A stretch of 64,000 nt of DNA from Halolamina sediminis (GCF_001282785.1 NZ_CVUA01000001.1:372001-436000), one strand, 5' to 3'. Positions 17,223-26,910 are shown, numbered from the stretch's first letter. The notes: a model not told the origin generated them from the sequence alone. Program-made: numbers and translations.

Positions 17223-17747
17223 ATGCGGAAGAGCGGCCCCCCGAAAGGCCTTATCTCGTACATCGTGCTCGAACTCCTCGAGGAGAAACCCCGGTACGGT
17301 TACGAGATTCTCAAGGAGATCGGCGACATCAGCGGCGGTCACTGGGAACCCTCCTACGGCTCGGTCTACCCCATCCTCTATAAGTTCGAGGACAACGGTT
17401 GGGCCGAGCGGATCGAACGCGAGGACGAGCCCGACCGGAAGTACTTCGAGCTCACGCCCGAGGGCGAACAGGAACTCGCCGAGAAGCGCGTCGAGACCGG
17501 CGCGAAGGCCCGGGAGTTCGCCGACGTGATCCTCGGCTTCTACCACGTCTACGTGAGCTTCGCCACCGACGAGCGGTTCGACGTCGAACAGCCCGCCGAG
17601 CACTGGCGCTTCGACGAGACGTTCTCGCGGTGGATCTGCGAGCAGGTCGTCCGCCACCACGAGTACTACTTCGACGACTTCGAGCGCATCGAGGACACGC
17701 CCGAGGAGTTCTACGACCGGATGGGTGTCGAAGAGGACCCCAACTGA
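17223..17747 (+). CDS. PadR-family transcriptional regulator
   Basis: 174 residues. The N-terminal winged helix is classic PadR: GLISYIVLELLEEKPRYGYE, then SYGSVYPILYKFEDNGW and RKYFELTPEGE. The C-terminal half is a helical dimerisation region with an aromatic-rich tail (HHEYYFDDFERIE). ATG 17223 follows GGGGAACG; the upstream open frame lacks family similarity. It diverges from pitA across a 157-base gap, so control of pitA, or itself, is plausible but not shown. Confidence 0.88.
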   Translation: MRKSGPPKGLISYIVLELLEEKPRYGYEILKEIGDISGGHWEPSYGSVYPILYKFEDNGWAERIEREDEPDRKYFELTPEGEQELAEKRVETGAKAREFADVILGFYHVYVSFATDERFDVEQPAEHWRFDETFSRWICEQVVRHHEYYFDDFERIEDTPEEFYDRMGVEEDPN

Positions 17748-17750
17748 GCC

Positions 17751-19616
17751 TCAGTTGAGCAGTTCCGGCCCGAATAGGATCAGCAGCAGCGACGCCAGCA
17801 TCGCGAGCCCGACGCTCGTCGTGATCGCCCGCGTCATCGTGTGTTTGTCTTCGACGGGCAGCCGTGCGACCACCGCCTCGACGCAGGCCCGGAGGATTCG
17901 CCCGCCGTCGAGCGGGTAGCCCGGGATGCAGTTGAAGAAGGCGAGGTTGAGGTTGATCCAGCCGGTCCAGAACAGCAGGTTCGCCAGCAGGAACACCCCG
18001 CCCCCGAGCGGTTCGAGCGGCCCGGTGATCTCGTAGAAGCTGCGGTTGGCCGCGACAAAGCCCGCGAAGTTGTAGCTTCCGCCCCCGACCGCGCCGATGA
18101 ACGGCAGCAGCAGAACGACGAGCACGAGCCCGAGCACCGAGCCGCCGCCGACGACGCCGACGCCGCCGTTACCGTTCAGCAGCGAGAGGAACCCCGACGC
18201 GGGGTAGTAGTCGACGCCGAGGCTGCTCGTCCCGACGCCGCTGTACTCGCCGTCGGACAGCGGCGCGATCCCCAGATAGCCGCCCGACTCGTTCTCGCGG
18301 TAGTCCTCCACGAGCGTCACCGTCGCGCTCCGCCGCTCGCCGTCGACGACCGCGACGACGTCGACCTCGTCACCTGGATCGCGGCCGTCGAGCGCCGCCG
18401 TCACGTCCGCGGCCGTGTGGGTGACTTGCCCGTCGATGCTGAGCAGGGTGAACGGTGCCCGGGACGGGAGCCCCGCGGAGTCGTTGAGCGGGTGGTCCCC
18501 GGGCTCGCCGCCGACGCCGGGGAGGTCCGGCGACGTCGCCCGGACGAGCACACCCATCGGGCCGGTCGTCGTGTTCCCGTCCGCGGTCGCGATCGCGACG
18601 CTCGTCCGGTTGCCGACCGCCTCGCGGAACCCGCGTTCGGTACGGACCTCGGTGCCGTTGACTGCGGTGATCGTGTCGTTCACGTCGAGCCCGGCCGCCC
18701 CCTCGCGGTCGAACGGCGAGCCGCCGGCAACTCTGGTGACGAGCAGCGAGCGTTCGACGGTCGTCTCGGTGCCGTCGCCGAGCGTGACCGTCACCTCGGT
18801 CTCGCTGCTGCCCGCGAGGTAGGCGTCGAGCTCGCTGTCGTTGGCGATCTCGCGGTCGCCGGCCATCACGATCCGGTCGCCGCCATCGATCCCGGCCGCG
18901 TCGGCCGCCGAGCCGGGCTGGGCGCCGCCGATCGCGGCGCCGGGAGCGACGGCGATCGACCCCACGATCGGCCCGAGCAGCAGCGCGAACGCGACGATGG
19001 TGACGAGGTAGTTGTTCGTGACGCCGGCGGCGAACATCCGGGCGCGGGCGCCGCGGTCGGCCGCCCGCTGGCTCGCCTCCTCGGGCTCGACGAACGCGCC
19101 GATCGGGATCACTGCGAGCGTTACCAGCCCCATCGAATCGATGTCGATGTCGCCGACGCGACAGAGTAGCCCGTGGCCCCCCTCGTGGACGACCAGCCCG
19201 ACCAGCAGGCCGATGACGATCTCCGGCGCGACCGACAGCGGGAGGAACTCGTTGACGCCGGGAATCACCAGCACGTTCGCGGGCTCGTTGATGGGCGACG
19301 GCGCGGGCGGGTTCTCGAGAATCATCCGCCCCTGTCGGAGTAGCAGGACGAACATCCCGATCATCACCACCAGCGTCGCGCCGAGGCCGACGTTGGTCCA
19401 CGCCCGCCAGAACCGCTTGGGGCCGGCGAGCCAGTTGAGGAACGCCCGACCGCGCTTGGTGTGGATGGTCGTGATCGGCCCGGAGACGCTGATCGAGTCG
19501 GGGACGTACCCCTGTTTGTCGAGCCAGAAGGCCGCCAGCGAGTAGGCGGCCACCCCGACGAGTATCCACGTCAGTGGGCCGAGGGTGGGAACAGCCTGTA
19601 ACAGCCCGTCGATCAT
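17751..19616 (-). CDS. Site-2 protease family (M50) membrane protease with PDZ domains
   Basis: 621 residues. The zinc motif is HEGGH in [13 protein letters not shown], about 140-150 residues in. The second metal-ligand motif is near the C-terminus, [12 protein letters not shown]. Between them lie PDZ-like units, seen as [38 protein letters not shown] and [13 protein letters not shown]. About six membrane helices flank these. Site-2 proteases cleave membrane-bound regulators. It is convergent with padR, separated by three bases. Confidence 0.9.
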   Translation of the reverse strand: MIDGLLQAVPTLGPLTWILVGVAAYSLAAFWLDKQGYVPDSISVSGPITTIHTKRGRAFLNWLAGPKRFWRAWTNVGLGATLVVMIGMFVLLLRQGRMILENPPAPSPINEPANVLVIPGVNEFLPLSVAPEIVIGLLVGLVVHEGGHGLLCRVGDIDIDSMGLVTLAVIPIGAFVEPEEASQRAADRGARARMFAAGVTNNYLVTIVAFALLLGPIVGSIAVAPGAAIGGAQPGSAADAAGIDGGDRIVMAGDREIANDSELDAYLAGSSETEVTVTLGDGTETTVERSLLVTRVAGGSPFDREGAAGLDVNDTITAVNGTEVRTERGFREAVGNRTSVAIATADGNTTTGPMGVLVRATSPDLPGVGGEPGDHPLNDSAGLPSRAPFTLLSIDGQVTHTAADVTAALDGRDPGDEVDVVAVVDGERRSATVTLVEDYRENESGGYLGIAPLSDGEYSGVGTSSLGVDYYPASGFLSLLNGNGGVGVVGGGSVLGLVLVVLLLPFIGAVGGGSYNFAGFVAANRSFYEITGPLEPLGGGVFLLANLLFWTGWINLNLAFFNCIPGYPLDGGRILRACVEAVVARLPVEDKHTMTRAITTSVGLAMLASLLLILFGPELLN

Positions 19617-19700
19617 CTGCGTGTGGATCCGGCCCGGCCGGCCAAAGGCGTTCGGGTCCGACGTTACGCCGCCGCAGGACGCCGCGACGGGAGCGGGAGG

Positions 19701-21446
19701 CTACCCTTCCCGGCGGAGCCGCTCGACCACGAACGACTGATCGAGTTCGCCGAGGAACTCGCCCAGCCGCGGCCCCTGCTCCTTGTCGAAGAACAGCCGG
19801 TAGCCGGCGGCGAACAGGTCAGCCGTCTCCAGCCCGTGTTCCTCCGCGAGCTCGTAGATCTCGCCCTGGATCGCGTCGCCGTCGTGGCCCGCGGCGACGA
19901 ACGCCGCGAGGTCGTCGAGCGCCGCCTGCTCGTCGTCGGTCAGCTCCACGTCGGGCAGGTCGGTCTGGAGCCGGTAGTTGTAGGCGTTGTCACAGCGCTC
20001 GGCCCACGCGCGGGCCTTCTCGACGCGGGCGAGCGCGTCGTCGATCGCCCAGTCCGGGGCGTTTTCGGGGATGTGCCCCTCGTTGCGGGCCATTTGGACG
20101 CGCAGGTCGTGGTCCTCGACCATGCCCAGTACTGCGGCGAACGTGTAGGGGAGGCGGATGCGCTCCTCGCGGACCGCCTCAACAGAGCGGGACTCCGTCC
20201 CGCTTGCAGCCGGGCGTCGCCCGGCGACCACGAACGGGTACGCACGATCCGCGAACCGCGACAGCTCCTCGTCGTCGACCTCGCCGAAGTAGGCGCGCTC
20301 GAAGCGGTCGAAGTCGTCGACCAACTGATCCAGCCGGGAGATGTCAAAGTCCCGGGCCTTGTTCGGGTCGAGTGCGAAGAAGTACCGGAGCACTTCGGGT
20401 TCGAGCAGATCGAGCACCTCGGGGACCGTGACGACGTTGCCCGAGGAGGAGGAGAGCGGCTCGCCGTTGAGCGTGAACCACTCGTAGGTCATCGGCACCG
20501 GTGGCTGGATGTCGAGCACCGCCCGGGCGATCTCCTCGCCGGAGGGCCACGAGCCCTCGGCGTGGTCCTTGCCGAACGGCTCGAAATCCACGCCGAGGAG
20601 GCTCCACTGTGCGGGCCACTCGAAGCGCCACGAGAGCTTCCCGTCTCGCAGCGTGGCCTCGCCGGCGTGGCCACAGCCTTCGATGTCGCGGTCGCCGGCG
20701 GTGATGCCCGTACACTCGTACTCGACAGTTCCCTCCTCTAGATCCGCGACGGTCACGTCGGTGGTGACGATGCCACACTCCTCGCAGACGACGCGGAACG
20801 GCGAGTAGTCGGCGTCGACGGAGTCCTGATAGTCGGCGAGCACCTCTCGGGCGGTGTCGACGTTCTCGAGGATCGTCCGGATCTCGGGCTCGAACTCCCC
20901 GGTCTGGTACAGCTCGGTGTTCGAGAGCACCTCGACGGGCACGTCGACCAGCTCGGCGGCGCCCGCGAGCAGGTCCGCGAAGTGCTCGCCGTAGGAGTCG
21001 TGGCAGTCGCCGAACGGGTCGGGGATCGCGGTGTAGGGCTTGCCGAGGTTCTTCCCGAGCGCGCCCGCGTCCACGTCGCCCAGTTCGACCACGTTCCAGT
21101 CCGCGTCGGCGAGCCGTCTCGGGAGCTTCCGGAGCGGGTCGCGGTCGTCGGAGGTGAACACCTGCCGGACCTCGTGGCCGCGCTCGCGGAGCACCTCGGC
21201 GACGAAGTACCCCCGGACGATCTCGTTGAAGTGGCCGAGATGGGGGATCCCCGAGGGGGAGACGCCGCCTTTGATCACGATCGGGTCGTCGGGGTCGCGG
21301 GCCTCCACGTCGTCGGCGACGGCGTCGGCCCAGAACGCGTGGAACTGTGTCTCGCCGCCGCCCTCGCCGGCGTCGCTGCCCGCAGTCGGGCCCGAGGAGG
21401 GACCGGTGGCGTCGGCGTCCGGGTCGGGCGTCCGTTCGCTACTCAT
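19701..21446 (-). CDS. lysS: Lysyl-tRNA synthetase, class I (archaeal type), with palindromic insert
   Basis: 581 residues. The class I HIGH-equivalent is GVSPSGIPHLGHFNE and the KMSKS-equivalent is PLSSSSGNVV. The zinc-binding cysteines CEECG and a later C..GCGH are present. Residues 408-421 (AGRRPAASGTESRS) are neutral/basic in an acidic protein and are encoded by two adjacent perfect palindromes, suggesting an in-frame insertion. The N-terminus has a low-complexity Asp/Gly/Ser extension of about 30 residues. The start overlaps the end of pyrH by eight bases, so both are cotranscribed. Confidence 0.95.
   Translation of the reverse strand: MSSERTPDPDADATGPSSGPTAGSDAGEGGGETQFHAFWADAVADDVEARDPDDPIVIKGGVSPSGIPHLGHFNEIVRGYFVAEVLRERGHEVRQVFTSDDRDPLRKLPRRLADADWNVVELGDVDAGALGKNLGKPYTAIPDPFGDCHDSYGEHFADLLAGAAELVDVPVEVLSNTELYQTGEFEPEIRTILENVDTAREVLADYQDSVDADYSPFRVVCEECGIVTTDVTVADLEEGTVEYECTGITAGDRDIEGCGHAGEATLRDGKLSWRFEWPAQWSLLGVDFEPFGKDHAEGSWPSGEEIARAVLDIQPPVPMTYEWFTLNGEPLSSSSGNVVTVPEVLDLLEPEVLRYFFALDPNKARDFDISRLDQLVDDFDRFERAYFGEVDDEELSRFADRAYPFVVAGRRPAASGTESRSVEAVREERIRLPYTFAAVLGMVEDHDLRVQMARNEGHIPENAPDWAIDDALARVEKARAWAERCDNAYNYRLQTDLPDVELTDDEQAALDDLAAFVAAGHDGDAIQGEIYELAEEHGLETADLFAAGYRLFFDKEQGPRLGEFLGELDQSFVVERLRREG
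20186..20225. repeat. Two adjacent perfect palindromes inside lysS
   Basis: AGCGGGAC-TCC-GTCCCGCT (20186-20204) has an 8-bp stem, and GCCGGGC-GTC-GCCCGGC (20209-20225) a 7-bp stem. They code for an unusual basic segment of LysS. Confidence 0.7.
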
Positions 21447-22161
21447 GCTGGGTCCAGTACGTCGGCTCGTCGCTCTCGCCCGTGGGGACGATGTCGGTGC
21501 CGCTGTGCTCGCCGCGTAGCACGGCGTCGACGACGGCTTCGGGGTCGGTGCCGTCGAGGACGATCGTGCGCAGCGAGGAGCGTTCGATGAGCTTGGCGGC
21601 GAGCAGATCGACCGGGGCGGAGGCGCCCGCGCCGCGGTCCATCGGCGCGATCACCTCGACCAGTTCGCTGGGGGTGAGCTGGCCGTACTGCTCGGCGTCG
21701 TCGTCGGTCTCGGGGTCGGCGCTGTAGACGCCGTCGGCGCTGGTCGCGAACACCAGCAGTTCGGCGTCGATGTACTCGGCGAGTGCGGCCGCGACGGCGT
21801 CGGTCGTCTGCCCGGGCGTGATCCCGCCCATGACGACGGTGTCCCCGCCGCGGATCGCCTCGCCGGCCTCGTCGTAGCTCGTGGCGGGCGTCCGCTGGAC
21901 GCCGTGGCCCATCGCCGCGATCAGCAGCCGGGCGTTGAGCCGGGTGACGCCGATCCCGAGCTCGTCGAGTTGGAACTCGTTGGCCGCCAGCTCCCGGGCG
22001 GCGTCGATGTACTGCCGGGCGACGGTGCCGCCGCCGACGACCGCACCCAGCTCACAGCCTTCCGCCGAGAGCGTGCCCAGGGCGTCGGCGAACCCTTCGA
22101 CGCGCTCGGGGTCGAGACCGGGCGCCAGTACGCTACCCCCGATAGAGACGACGACTCGCAT
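21439..22161 (-). CDS. pyrH: Uridylate kinase (archaeal UMP kinase)
   Basis: 240 residues. Phosphorylates UMP to UDP in pyrimidine synthesis; amino-acid-kinase fold. Visible motifs are MRVVVSIGGSVLAPG, GAVVGGGTVARQY, VMGGITPGQTTDAVA and FATSADGVYSADP. The start at 22161 (MRVVVSIGG) is clear; longer frames are antisense of the moaE gene. Its stop overlaps the lysS start, suggesting translational coupling. A TCTTAAG box upstream may be the promoter. Confidence 0.95.
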   Translation of the reverse strand: MRVVVSIGGSVLAPGLDPERVEGFADALGTLSAEGCELGAVVGGGTVARQYIDAARELAANEFQLDELGIGVTRLNARLLIAAMGHGVQRTPATSYDEAGEAIRGGDTVVMGGITPGQTTDAVAAALAEYIDAELLVFATSADGVYSADPETDDDAEQYGQLTPSELVEVIAPMDRGAGASAPVDLLAAKLIERSSLRTIVLDGTDPEAVVDAVLRGEHSGTDIVPTGESDEPTYWTQHE

Positions 22162-22251
22162 TAGGTGAAGGTCCGGCGGTGGCGGTCTTAAGGGCGGTGG
22201 TCGCCGCCCGGCGAGAAAAGGTCTAAGCCAGTTGCGCACCCCGATAGAGGT

Positions 22252-23037
22252 GTGCAAACTCTCTCCATCGTCGGCCCCGGCGCCGCCGACGTGCGCGACG
22301 ACGTCGCGGCACGGCTGCACGGTCGCGTCGCGACGGTCGGTCGGACCGAAACGAACGGTATCGACGACGCGACTGTCGTCGACGGGCGATTCGAACTCGC
22401 CGACGACGGCGGCTGGACCGCTGCGGGCGACGACCGCTCCTTCGGGGACCTGCTCGACGACATCGCCCCCGACTACGAGTACGCGGTGATCTCGGGGTTC
22501 TCGAAGCTCCGCCTCCCGACGGTCGTGATCGGCGACGAGGAGGTGCCGGGCGACGTCCTCCGGCGGGTCGAGGACGCGAGTGACTTCGACCCCGACGCGC
22601 TCGCGGCGGAGCTGGACGCGCTCGACCCGTACGTCACGCTGGAGTCGCTGGTCGAGGAGGCCAAACAGTCGCCGCTGGCCGAACGCTCGGGCGCCATCGC
22701 GACGTTCACCGGCCGCGTGCGGGCGAAAGACGCCGAGGACGACAGCCCCACGACCCACCTCAAGTTCGAGAAGTACGAGGGCGTCGCCGAGCAGCGGATG
22801 GCCGACATCGCCGCGGAGCTCGAGGAGCGCGACGGCGTGTTCGAGGTGCTGTTCCACCACCGGACCGGCGTCGTCGTCGACGGCGAGGACATCGTGTTCG
22901 TCGTCGTGCTCGCGGGCCACCGCCGCGAGGCGTTCCGGACCGTCGAGGACGGGATCGACCGGCTGAAAGACGAGGTTCCCCTGTTCAAGAAGGAGACGAC
23001 GGAGGACGAGGAGTTCTGGGTGCACGACCGCGCGTGA
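22252..23037 (+). CDS. moaE: Molybdopterin synthase large subunit (MoaE) with degenerate MobB-like N-domain
   Basis: 261 residues. The C-terminal 140 residues are MoaE: SGAIATFTGRVRAKD, LKFEKYEGVAEQRM, VLFHHRTGVVVDGEDIV and the active-site lysine region DRLKDEVPLFKKE. The N-terminal 110 residues resemble MobB (SIVGPGAADVRDDVAARL, VISGFSKLRLPTVVIGD) but lack the P-loop Lys and Thr, so GTP binding is probably lost. MoaE works with MoaD to put sulfur into molybdopterin. Start is GTG 22252, giving MQTLSIVG; the TCTAAG box about 25 bases upstream fits. Confidence 0.9.
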   Translation: MQTLSIVGPGAADVRDDVAARLHGRVATVGRTETNGIDDATVVDGRFELADDGGWTAAGDDRSFGDLLDDIAPDYEYAVISGFSKLRLPTVVIGDEEVPGDVLRRVEDASDFDPDALAAELDALDPYVTLESLVEEAKQSPLAERSGAIATFTGRVRAKDAEDDSPTTHLKFEKYEGVAEQRMADIAAELEERDGVFEVLFHHRTGVVVDGEDIVFVVVLAGHRREAFRTVEDGIDRLKDEVPLFKKETTEDEEFWVHDRA

Positions 23038-23088
23038 CCCGCGTCGAGCCCGGCCGCCGCGCTCTCCGCGCCGATCGCACTCCCGATG

Positions 23089-23102
23089 CGTGACGCGTCA
23101 CG
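23089..23102. repeat. Perfect 14-bp palindrome
   Basis: CGTGACGCGTCACG reads the same on both strands. It lies after moaE in the 256-base gap and may be a terminator stem or a binding site; nothing else decides. Confidence 0.6.
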
Positions 23103-23248
23103 GATATGGAGCGGTATGCGCTTCACAGGTTTAGAACGCTTTGTAAAACGTCTAAAAGTCTTTAAGCGGTTCGTAAACGATCCGTTTTAGCTCTGTTTCC
23201 CGCTTCGCCCCGCTTGAAACGGTTCGAACTCCGGGGGACAGTCTGGAG

Positions 23249-23256
23249 TTTATATG
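23249..23256 (+). promoter_or_regulatory. TATA box of the DUF7123-type gene
   Basis: TTTATATG is a strong archaeal TATA box 38-45 bases before ATG 23294. It predicts a short leader that contains a GGAGTGAGG ribosome-binding site. The 150 bases upstream are unusually AT-rich. Confidence 0.6.
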
Positions 23257-23293
23257 CCCCCTTAGGTCATGGGATGGAGTGAGGCGAACACAA

Positions 23294-23557
23294 ATGAGCG
23301 CAACCCGGAACCCCTCCACCGACGGCGTGGCCGAGACTGACGAGCTCTCCAAAGAGGAGCGTCTCACGCGGTACCTGCGTGAGAAGGCCGAGGACGGCGA
23401 GATGTACTTCAAGTCGAAGTTCATCGCCGACGAGGTCGACCTCTCACCCAAGGAGATCGGCGCGCTGATGGTGAAGCTCAGCGACGCCGCGTCGGAGCTC
23501 GAAGTCGAGAAGTGGTCGTACACGAGCGCGACCACGTGGCGCGTCGAGACGGCCTGA
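23294..23557 (+). CDS. Small conserved haloarchaeal protein (DUF7123-like)
   Basis: 87 residues, soluble. The central part DELSKEERLTRYLREKAEDG is followed by a predicted winged-helix-like stretch, MYFKSKFIADEVDLSPKEIGALMVKLSDAA, and ends KWSYTSATTWRVE. This looks like a small HTH protein, and I associate it with DUF7123, a family conserved across haloarchaea. ATG 23294 is preferred over 23279 because it sits after the ribosome-binding site. A DNA-binding role is inference. Confidence 0.8.
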   Translation: MSATRNPSTDGVAETDELSKEERLTRYLREKAEDGEMYFKSKFIADEVDLSPKEIGALMVKLSDAASELEVEKWSYTSATTWRVETA

Positions 23558-23683
23558 CGAACCGCGTCGACAGATTACCGCCGGGCAGCGCACGTCGCCG
23601 GCGGTCCCCGCTGACGGTTTCCCTCCGTTCGGTCCCCTTCTGCCGTACCAAGTCTTATGCGCGAGCGTCGGTAATCGCGACCG

Positions 23684-24829
23684 ATGGCAGACAGGTCCGG
23701 GTCCGACGAGGTCCCCCACCCGGAGGCGCTCGACGCGTGGTTCCACCTGACGGCGGTCCGGCGTGACGGCGACCGAATCCGCTACTACGGCGAATCGCTT
23801 GTCCCGCGCTCCCGGCTCGCCGACGAGCTGGTGCCGGCGTTCGAGGAGGCGGGCTACGAGCTCCAGTTCTCGGCCGACGAGGCGGGGAACGACGTGCTGG
23901 TCGCCCGCCCGATCGGCTCGTCCGTCGCCTCGGAGACGAACCCCCGGCTCAACGTCGCGCTGCTGCTAGCGACGGTGTTCACCACCATGTTCGTGGGCGC
24001 GACCGTCTGGTACTACATCCCGCTCTCGGCGATCGCTGCGAACCCGCTCCGGATACTGGAGGCGTGGCCGTTCACCGCTGCGGTGCTGGGGGTGCTGTTG
24101 ACCCACGAGATGGGTCACTACCTCGCCGGCCGCTGGCACGGCGTCGACGTGAGCCTCCCGTACGTGATCCCGTTCTACGTCCCGTTCGGCACGATGGGTG
24201 CGGTGATCCGGATGCGGAGCCGGGTGCCCGACCGCGAGGCGCTGCTCGACATCGGCGCTGCGGGGCCGTTGGCCGGGCTGGTCGCGACGGTCGTCGTCAC
24301 CGCGATCGGCGTCTCGCTCGACCCGATGACGGTCCCCCAGCGCGTGCTTCAGGGGACCGGCGAGGCGATCGTCTTCCATAACCCCCCGCTGCTGGACCTG
24401 ATCGCGACCGCGCTGGGGCAGGAGACTGGCTACAGCGACCCCTCGCAGGCGGTGCATCCGGTCGTGATGGGTGGCTGGATCGGGATGTTCTTCACCGTCC
24501 TGAACCTCTTGCCCGTCGGCCAACTCGACGGCGGCCACATCCTCCGTGCCGTGCTCGGGCCCCGACAGGAGACCGTCGCCGCGCTCGTCCCCGGCGCGCT
24601 GTTCGGCCTCGCGGGCTACCTCTGGTACGTCCGCGACCTCGGGATGCAGAACTCCGTCGGGCTCTGGCTCCTCTGGGGGTTCATCACGCTGGTCGTCTCC
24701 TTCGGCGGCGCCGCCGACCCGATCGACGAGACGCCGCTGGGGTGGAAACGCGTCGCGGTTGCGGCGCTGACGTTTGCGCTCGGTGCGCTCTGTTTCCTCC
24801 CGGTGCCGATCGAGATCGCGACCGTCTGA
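23684..24829 (+). CDS. Site-2 protease family (M50) membrane protease
   Basis: 381 residues. A soluble N-terminal domain (about 1-85) is followed by six or more membrane helices. Zinc motif HEMGH in LLTHEMGHYLAGRWHG; second motif GQLDGGHILRAVLG. The signature PFYVPFGTMGAVIRMRS between them is typical of the EGY1-like/long S2P group. No PDZ domain is seen, unlike the protease at 17751-19616. A TCTTATG box lies before the start. Substrate unknown. Confidence 0.9.
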   Translation: MADRSGSDEVPHPEALDAWFHLTAVRRDGDRIRYYGESLVPRSRLADELVPAFEEAGYELQFSADEAGNDVLVARPIGSSVASETNPRLNVALLLATVFTTMFVGATVWYYIPLSAIAANPLRILEAWPFTAAVLGVLLTHEMGHYLAGRWHGVDVSLPYVIPFYVPFGTMGAVIRMRSRVPDREALLDIGAAGPLAGLVATVVVTAIGVSLDPMTVPQRVLQGTGEAIVFHNPPLLDLIATALGQETGYSDPSQAVHPVVMGGWIGMFFTVLNLLPVGQLDGGHILRAVLGPRQETVAALVPGALFGLAGYLWYVRDLGMQNSVGLWLLWGFITLVVSFGGAADPIDETPLGWKRVAVAALTFALGALCFLPVPIEIATV

Positions 24830-24852
24830 CCGCCGCTCGACATCGCCCCTAT

Positions 24853-25734
24853 TCAGCCGTCGCCGTGCGTGTAGCCCCGATCAGGGAGCGGTTCACCGTC
24901 CGCAGTCACGCCGTCCTCGACGACCGCACCGACGACCGTCGCGTCGGTCCCGGTCGATTCGATCGCCTCGACAGCCGCTTCCGGGTCAGGCGTCGTGAAC
25001 ACGAGTTCGAAATCCTCGCCGACGTGGGCCGCACACTCCCGGCGGTCGGACTCGCTCTCGGCGACCTCCTCGACCGCCGGGTGGACCGGCAGTCGGTCCC
25101 ACTCGATCGCGAAGCCACAACCGCTCGCGTCCGCGAGCTGGTGGAGCGACCGCGCCAGCCCGTCGCTCGAGTCCATCATCGCGCTGGCGTGGCCGCGGAG
25201 CGCACGGCCGGCGGCGACTCGGGGGATGAACCGGAACAGCTCGTTCCCCGACTCGGTGTCGTCGGCCGCGAACCGGCGGAGGGCGGCCGCCGTTCGGCCG
25301 AGTTCGCCCGTCACACAGACCGCGTCGCCGGGGGTCGCGCCGTGCCGATAGATCGGCTCGTCGACGTGGCCCACCGCGGTCGTCGCGGTCGTGAACTCCG
25401 AGTGTTCGTCGAGATCGCCGCCAACGTACTCGGCGTCGACCAGTTCGCAGACCTCGCTTGCACCCCGGACGAACGCCGAGAGCGCCGCCTCTTCGAACGT
25501 CGGCGCGGCGTAGACGGCGACCGCACAGGTTGCGTCGGCGCCCATCGCCGCCAGGTCCGAGAGCGAGGCGCCGACGGCGCGCCAGCCCGCCGTCTCGCGG
25601 GTCGTCCCTGCCGGGAAGTCCGAGCGCTCGTGGAGCATGTCGGTCGTGATCGCGAGGTCGTCGACGACGGCCGCGTCGTCGCCCGCGGTGGGCAGCGTCG
25701 CCGCCAGCGCCGCCAGCGCGCTTCGCTCGTCCAT
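24853..25734 (-). CDS. thiL: Thiamine-monophosphate kinase
   Basis: 293 residues. Phosphorylates thiamine monophosphate to the diphosphate cofactor. Motifs: TAGDDAAVV (Mg-ATP), GASLSDLAAMGADA, YVGGDLDEH, CVTGELGRTAAAL and MMDSSDGLARSL. The N-terminus is shorter than bacterial ThiL but the active site is complete. ATG 25734 (MDERSALAAL) is chosen; the upstream frame is basic. It is convergent with the M50 protease gene and divergent from the flippase-like gene. Confidence 0.92.
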   Translation of the reverse strand: MDERSALAALAATLPTAGDDAAVVDDLAITTDMLHERSDFPAGTTRETAGWRAVGASLSDLAAMGADATCAVAVYAAPTFEEAALSAFVRGASEVCELVDAEYVGGDLDEHSEFTTATTAVGHVDEPIYRHGATPGDAVCVTGELGRTAAALRRFAADDTESGNELFRFIPRVAAGRALRGHASAMMDSSDGLARSLHQLADASGCGFAIEWDRLPVHPAVEEVAESESDRRECAAHVGEDFELVFTTPDPEAAVEAIESTGTDATVVGAVVEDGVTADGEPLPDRGYTHGDG

Positions 25735-25817
25735 GTCCGGGCGTGGGCGTGGCCTCCGGATAAACCCCATCGACCGCCATCGGAGCCTTGAAACGCGTCC
25801 CGGGAGTTCCACCCGGC

Positions 25818-26852
25818 ATGGATACCGACCAGCTCAAAGCCACGCTGCTCGGCTTCGCGGCCGCGATCGGCGTGCTCGGGCTGCTGCTCTACTTCGTCGG
25901 TGTCGGCGACCTGCTGCGGTACCTCCGGGACGCCGACACGTCGACGGTCGGGCTGGTCGTCGCCGTCACGGTCGCGTGGCTGTTCGCGTGGGGGCTGTCG
26001 CTCCGGACGGTGTTGGGCGTGCTCGGCCAGCACGTCTCGCCGATCAAGACGTTCCTCGTGTTCGCGGGGGCGATGTTCAACAACAACGTCACGCCGTTCG
26101 GGCAGGCCGGCGGCGAGCCCGTGACCGCGCTGCTGATCTCGAAAGTGACCGACAGCGACTACGGCACCGGGCTCGCGGCGATCGCGAGCGTCGACACGCT
26201 CAACTTCGTTCCATCGATCATCCTCGCGCTGCTGGGCATGGGGTACTTCGCGACCCAGACGACGTTCAACGCGCGGCTGGAGTCGGCGTCGATCGTCGTG
26301 GTCGGGCTCGCGGTCGTCGTCGTCGTCGGCCTCGTGCTCGGCTGGCGGAACCACGAACGGGTCGAGGCGGCGGTGGTGAACCTCGGCGCGCGCGCCGGCC
26401 GGCTCGCCGGGGAGTACGTCCCACGCGTCGCGGATCCCGGACGTGAAGCGATCGAGACGCGCGTGAGCCACTTCTTCGAGGCGATCGAGCGCGTCGCGAC
26501 GAACCCCCGGGGGCTCGTGCTCGCGCTGCTGTTCTCCGCGCTGGGGTGGGCGCTCCAGATGTCGGGGCTGTGGCTCGCGTTTCAGGCGATCGGGGAGCCG
26601 GTGAGCTTGGCGGCGGTGATGTTCGTGGTCCCGATCGGCGCAATCGCGGGGATGACGCCGCTGCCCGGCGGCGCCGGCGGGATCGAAATCGTCCTCGTGG
26701 CGCTCCTCGTGGCGGCACCGCTGCCAGGCGTCACCGAGTCGGTTGCGCTCGCTGCGGTCGTGATCTACCGCGGCGCGGTGTTCTGGGTGCCGGTCGCCAT
26801 CGGCGGCGTGGTGATGGGGACCGTCGGCGCGGGCGCCCGCGCCAGCGCCTGA
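25818..26852 (+). CDS. UPF0104 / flippase-like membrane protein (LPG synthase TM domain)
   Basis: 344 residues with about eight membrane helices. Family signs are FNNNVTPFGQAGGEPVTALLI near residue 90 and MTPLPGGAGGIEIVLVALL near 280, matching the TIGR00374/UPF0104 group related to the membrane part of lysylphosphatidylglycerol synthase. It is proposed to move or modify lipids. The catalytic aminoacyl-transfer domain is absent. Start ATG 25818 begins the first helix; the longer frame from 25788 lies in the thiL promoter. Confidence 0.85.
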   Translation: MDTDQLKATLLGFAAAIGVLGLLLYFVGVGDLLRYLRDADTSTVGLVVAVTVAWLFAWGLSLRTVLGVLGQHVSPIKTFLVFAGAMFNNNVTPFGQAGGEPVTALLISKVTDSDYGTGLAAIASVDTLNFVPSIILALLGMGYFATQTTFNARLESASIVVVGLAVVVVVGLVLGWRNHERVEAAVVNLGARAGRLAGEYVPRVADPGREAIETRVSHFFEAIERVATNPRGLVLALLFSALGWALQMSGLWLAFQAIGEPVSLAAVMFVVPIGAIAGMTPLPGGAGGIEIVLVALLVAAPLPGVTESVALAAVVIYRGAVFWVPVAIGGVVMGTVGAGARASA

Positions 26853-26879
26853 CACCCTCGCGGGACACCGATACGATGG

Positions 26880-26887
26880 GTTTATCC
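26880..26887 (+). promoter_or_regulatory. TATA-like box of rps19e
   Basis: GTTTATCC about 27 bases before ATG 26911, consistent with leaderless transcription of the ribosomal protein gene. Confidence 0.5.
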
Positions 26888-26910
26888 GGAACAGGGAAGA
26901 AATCCTCCCT

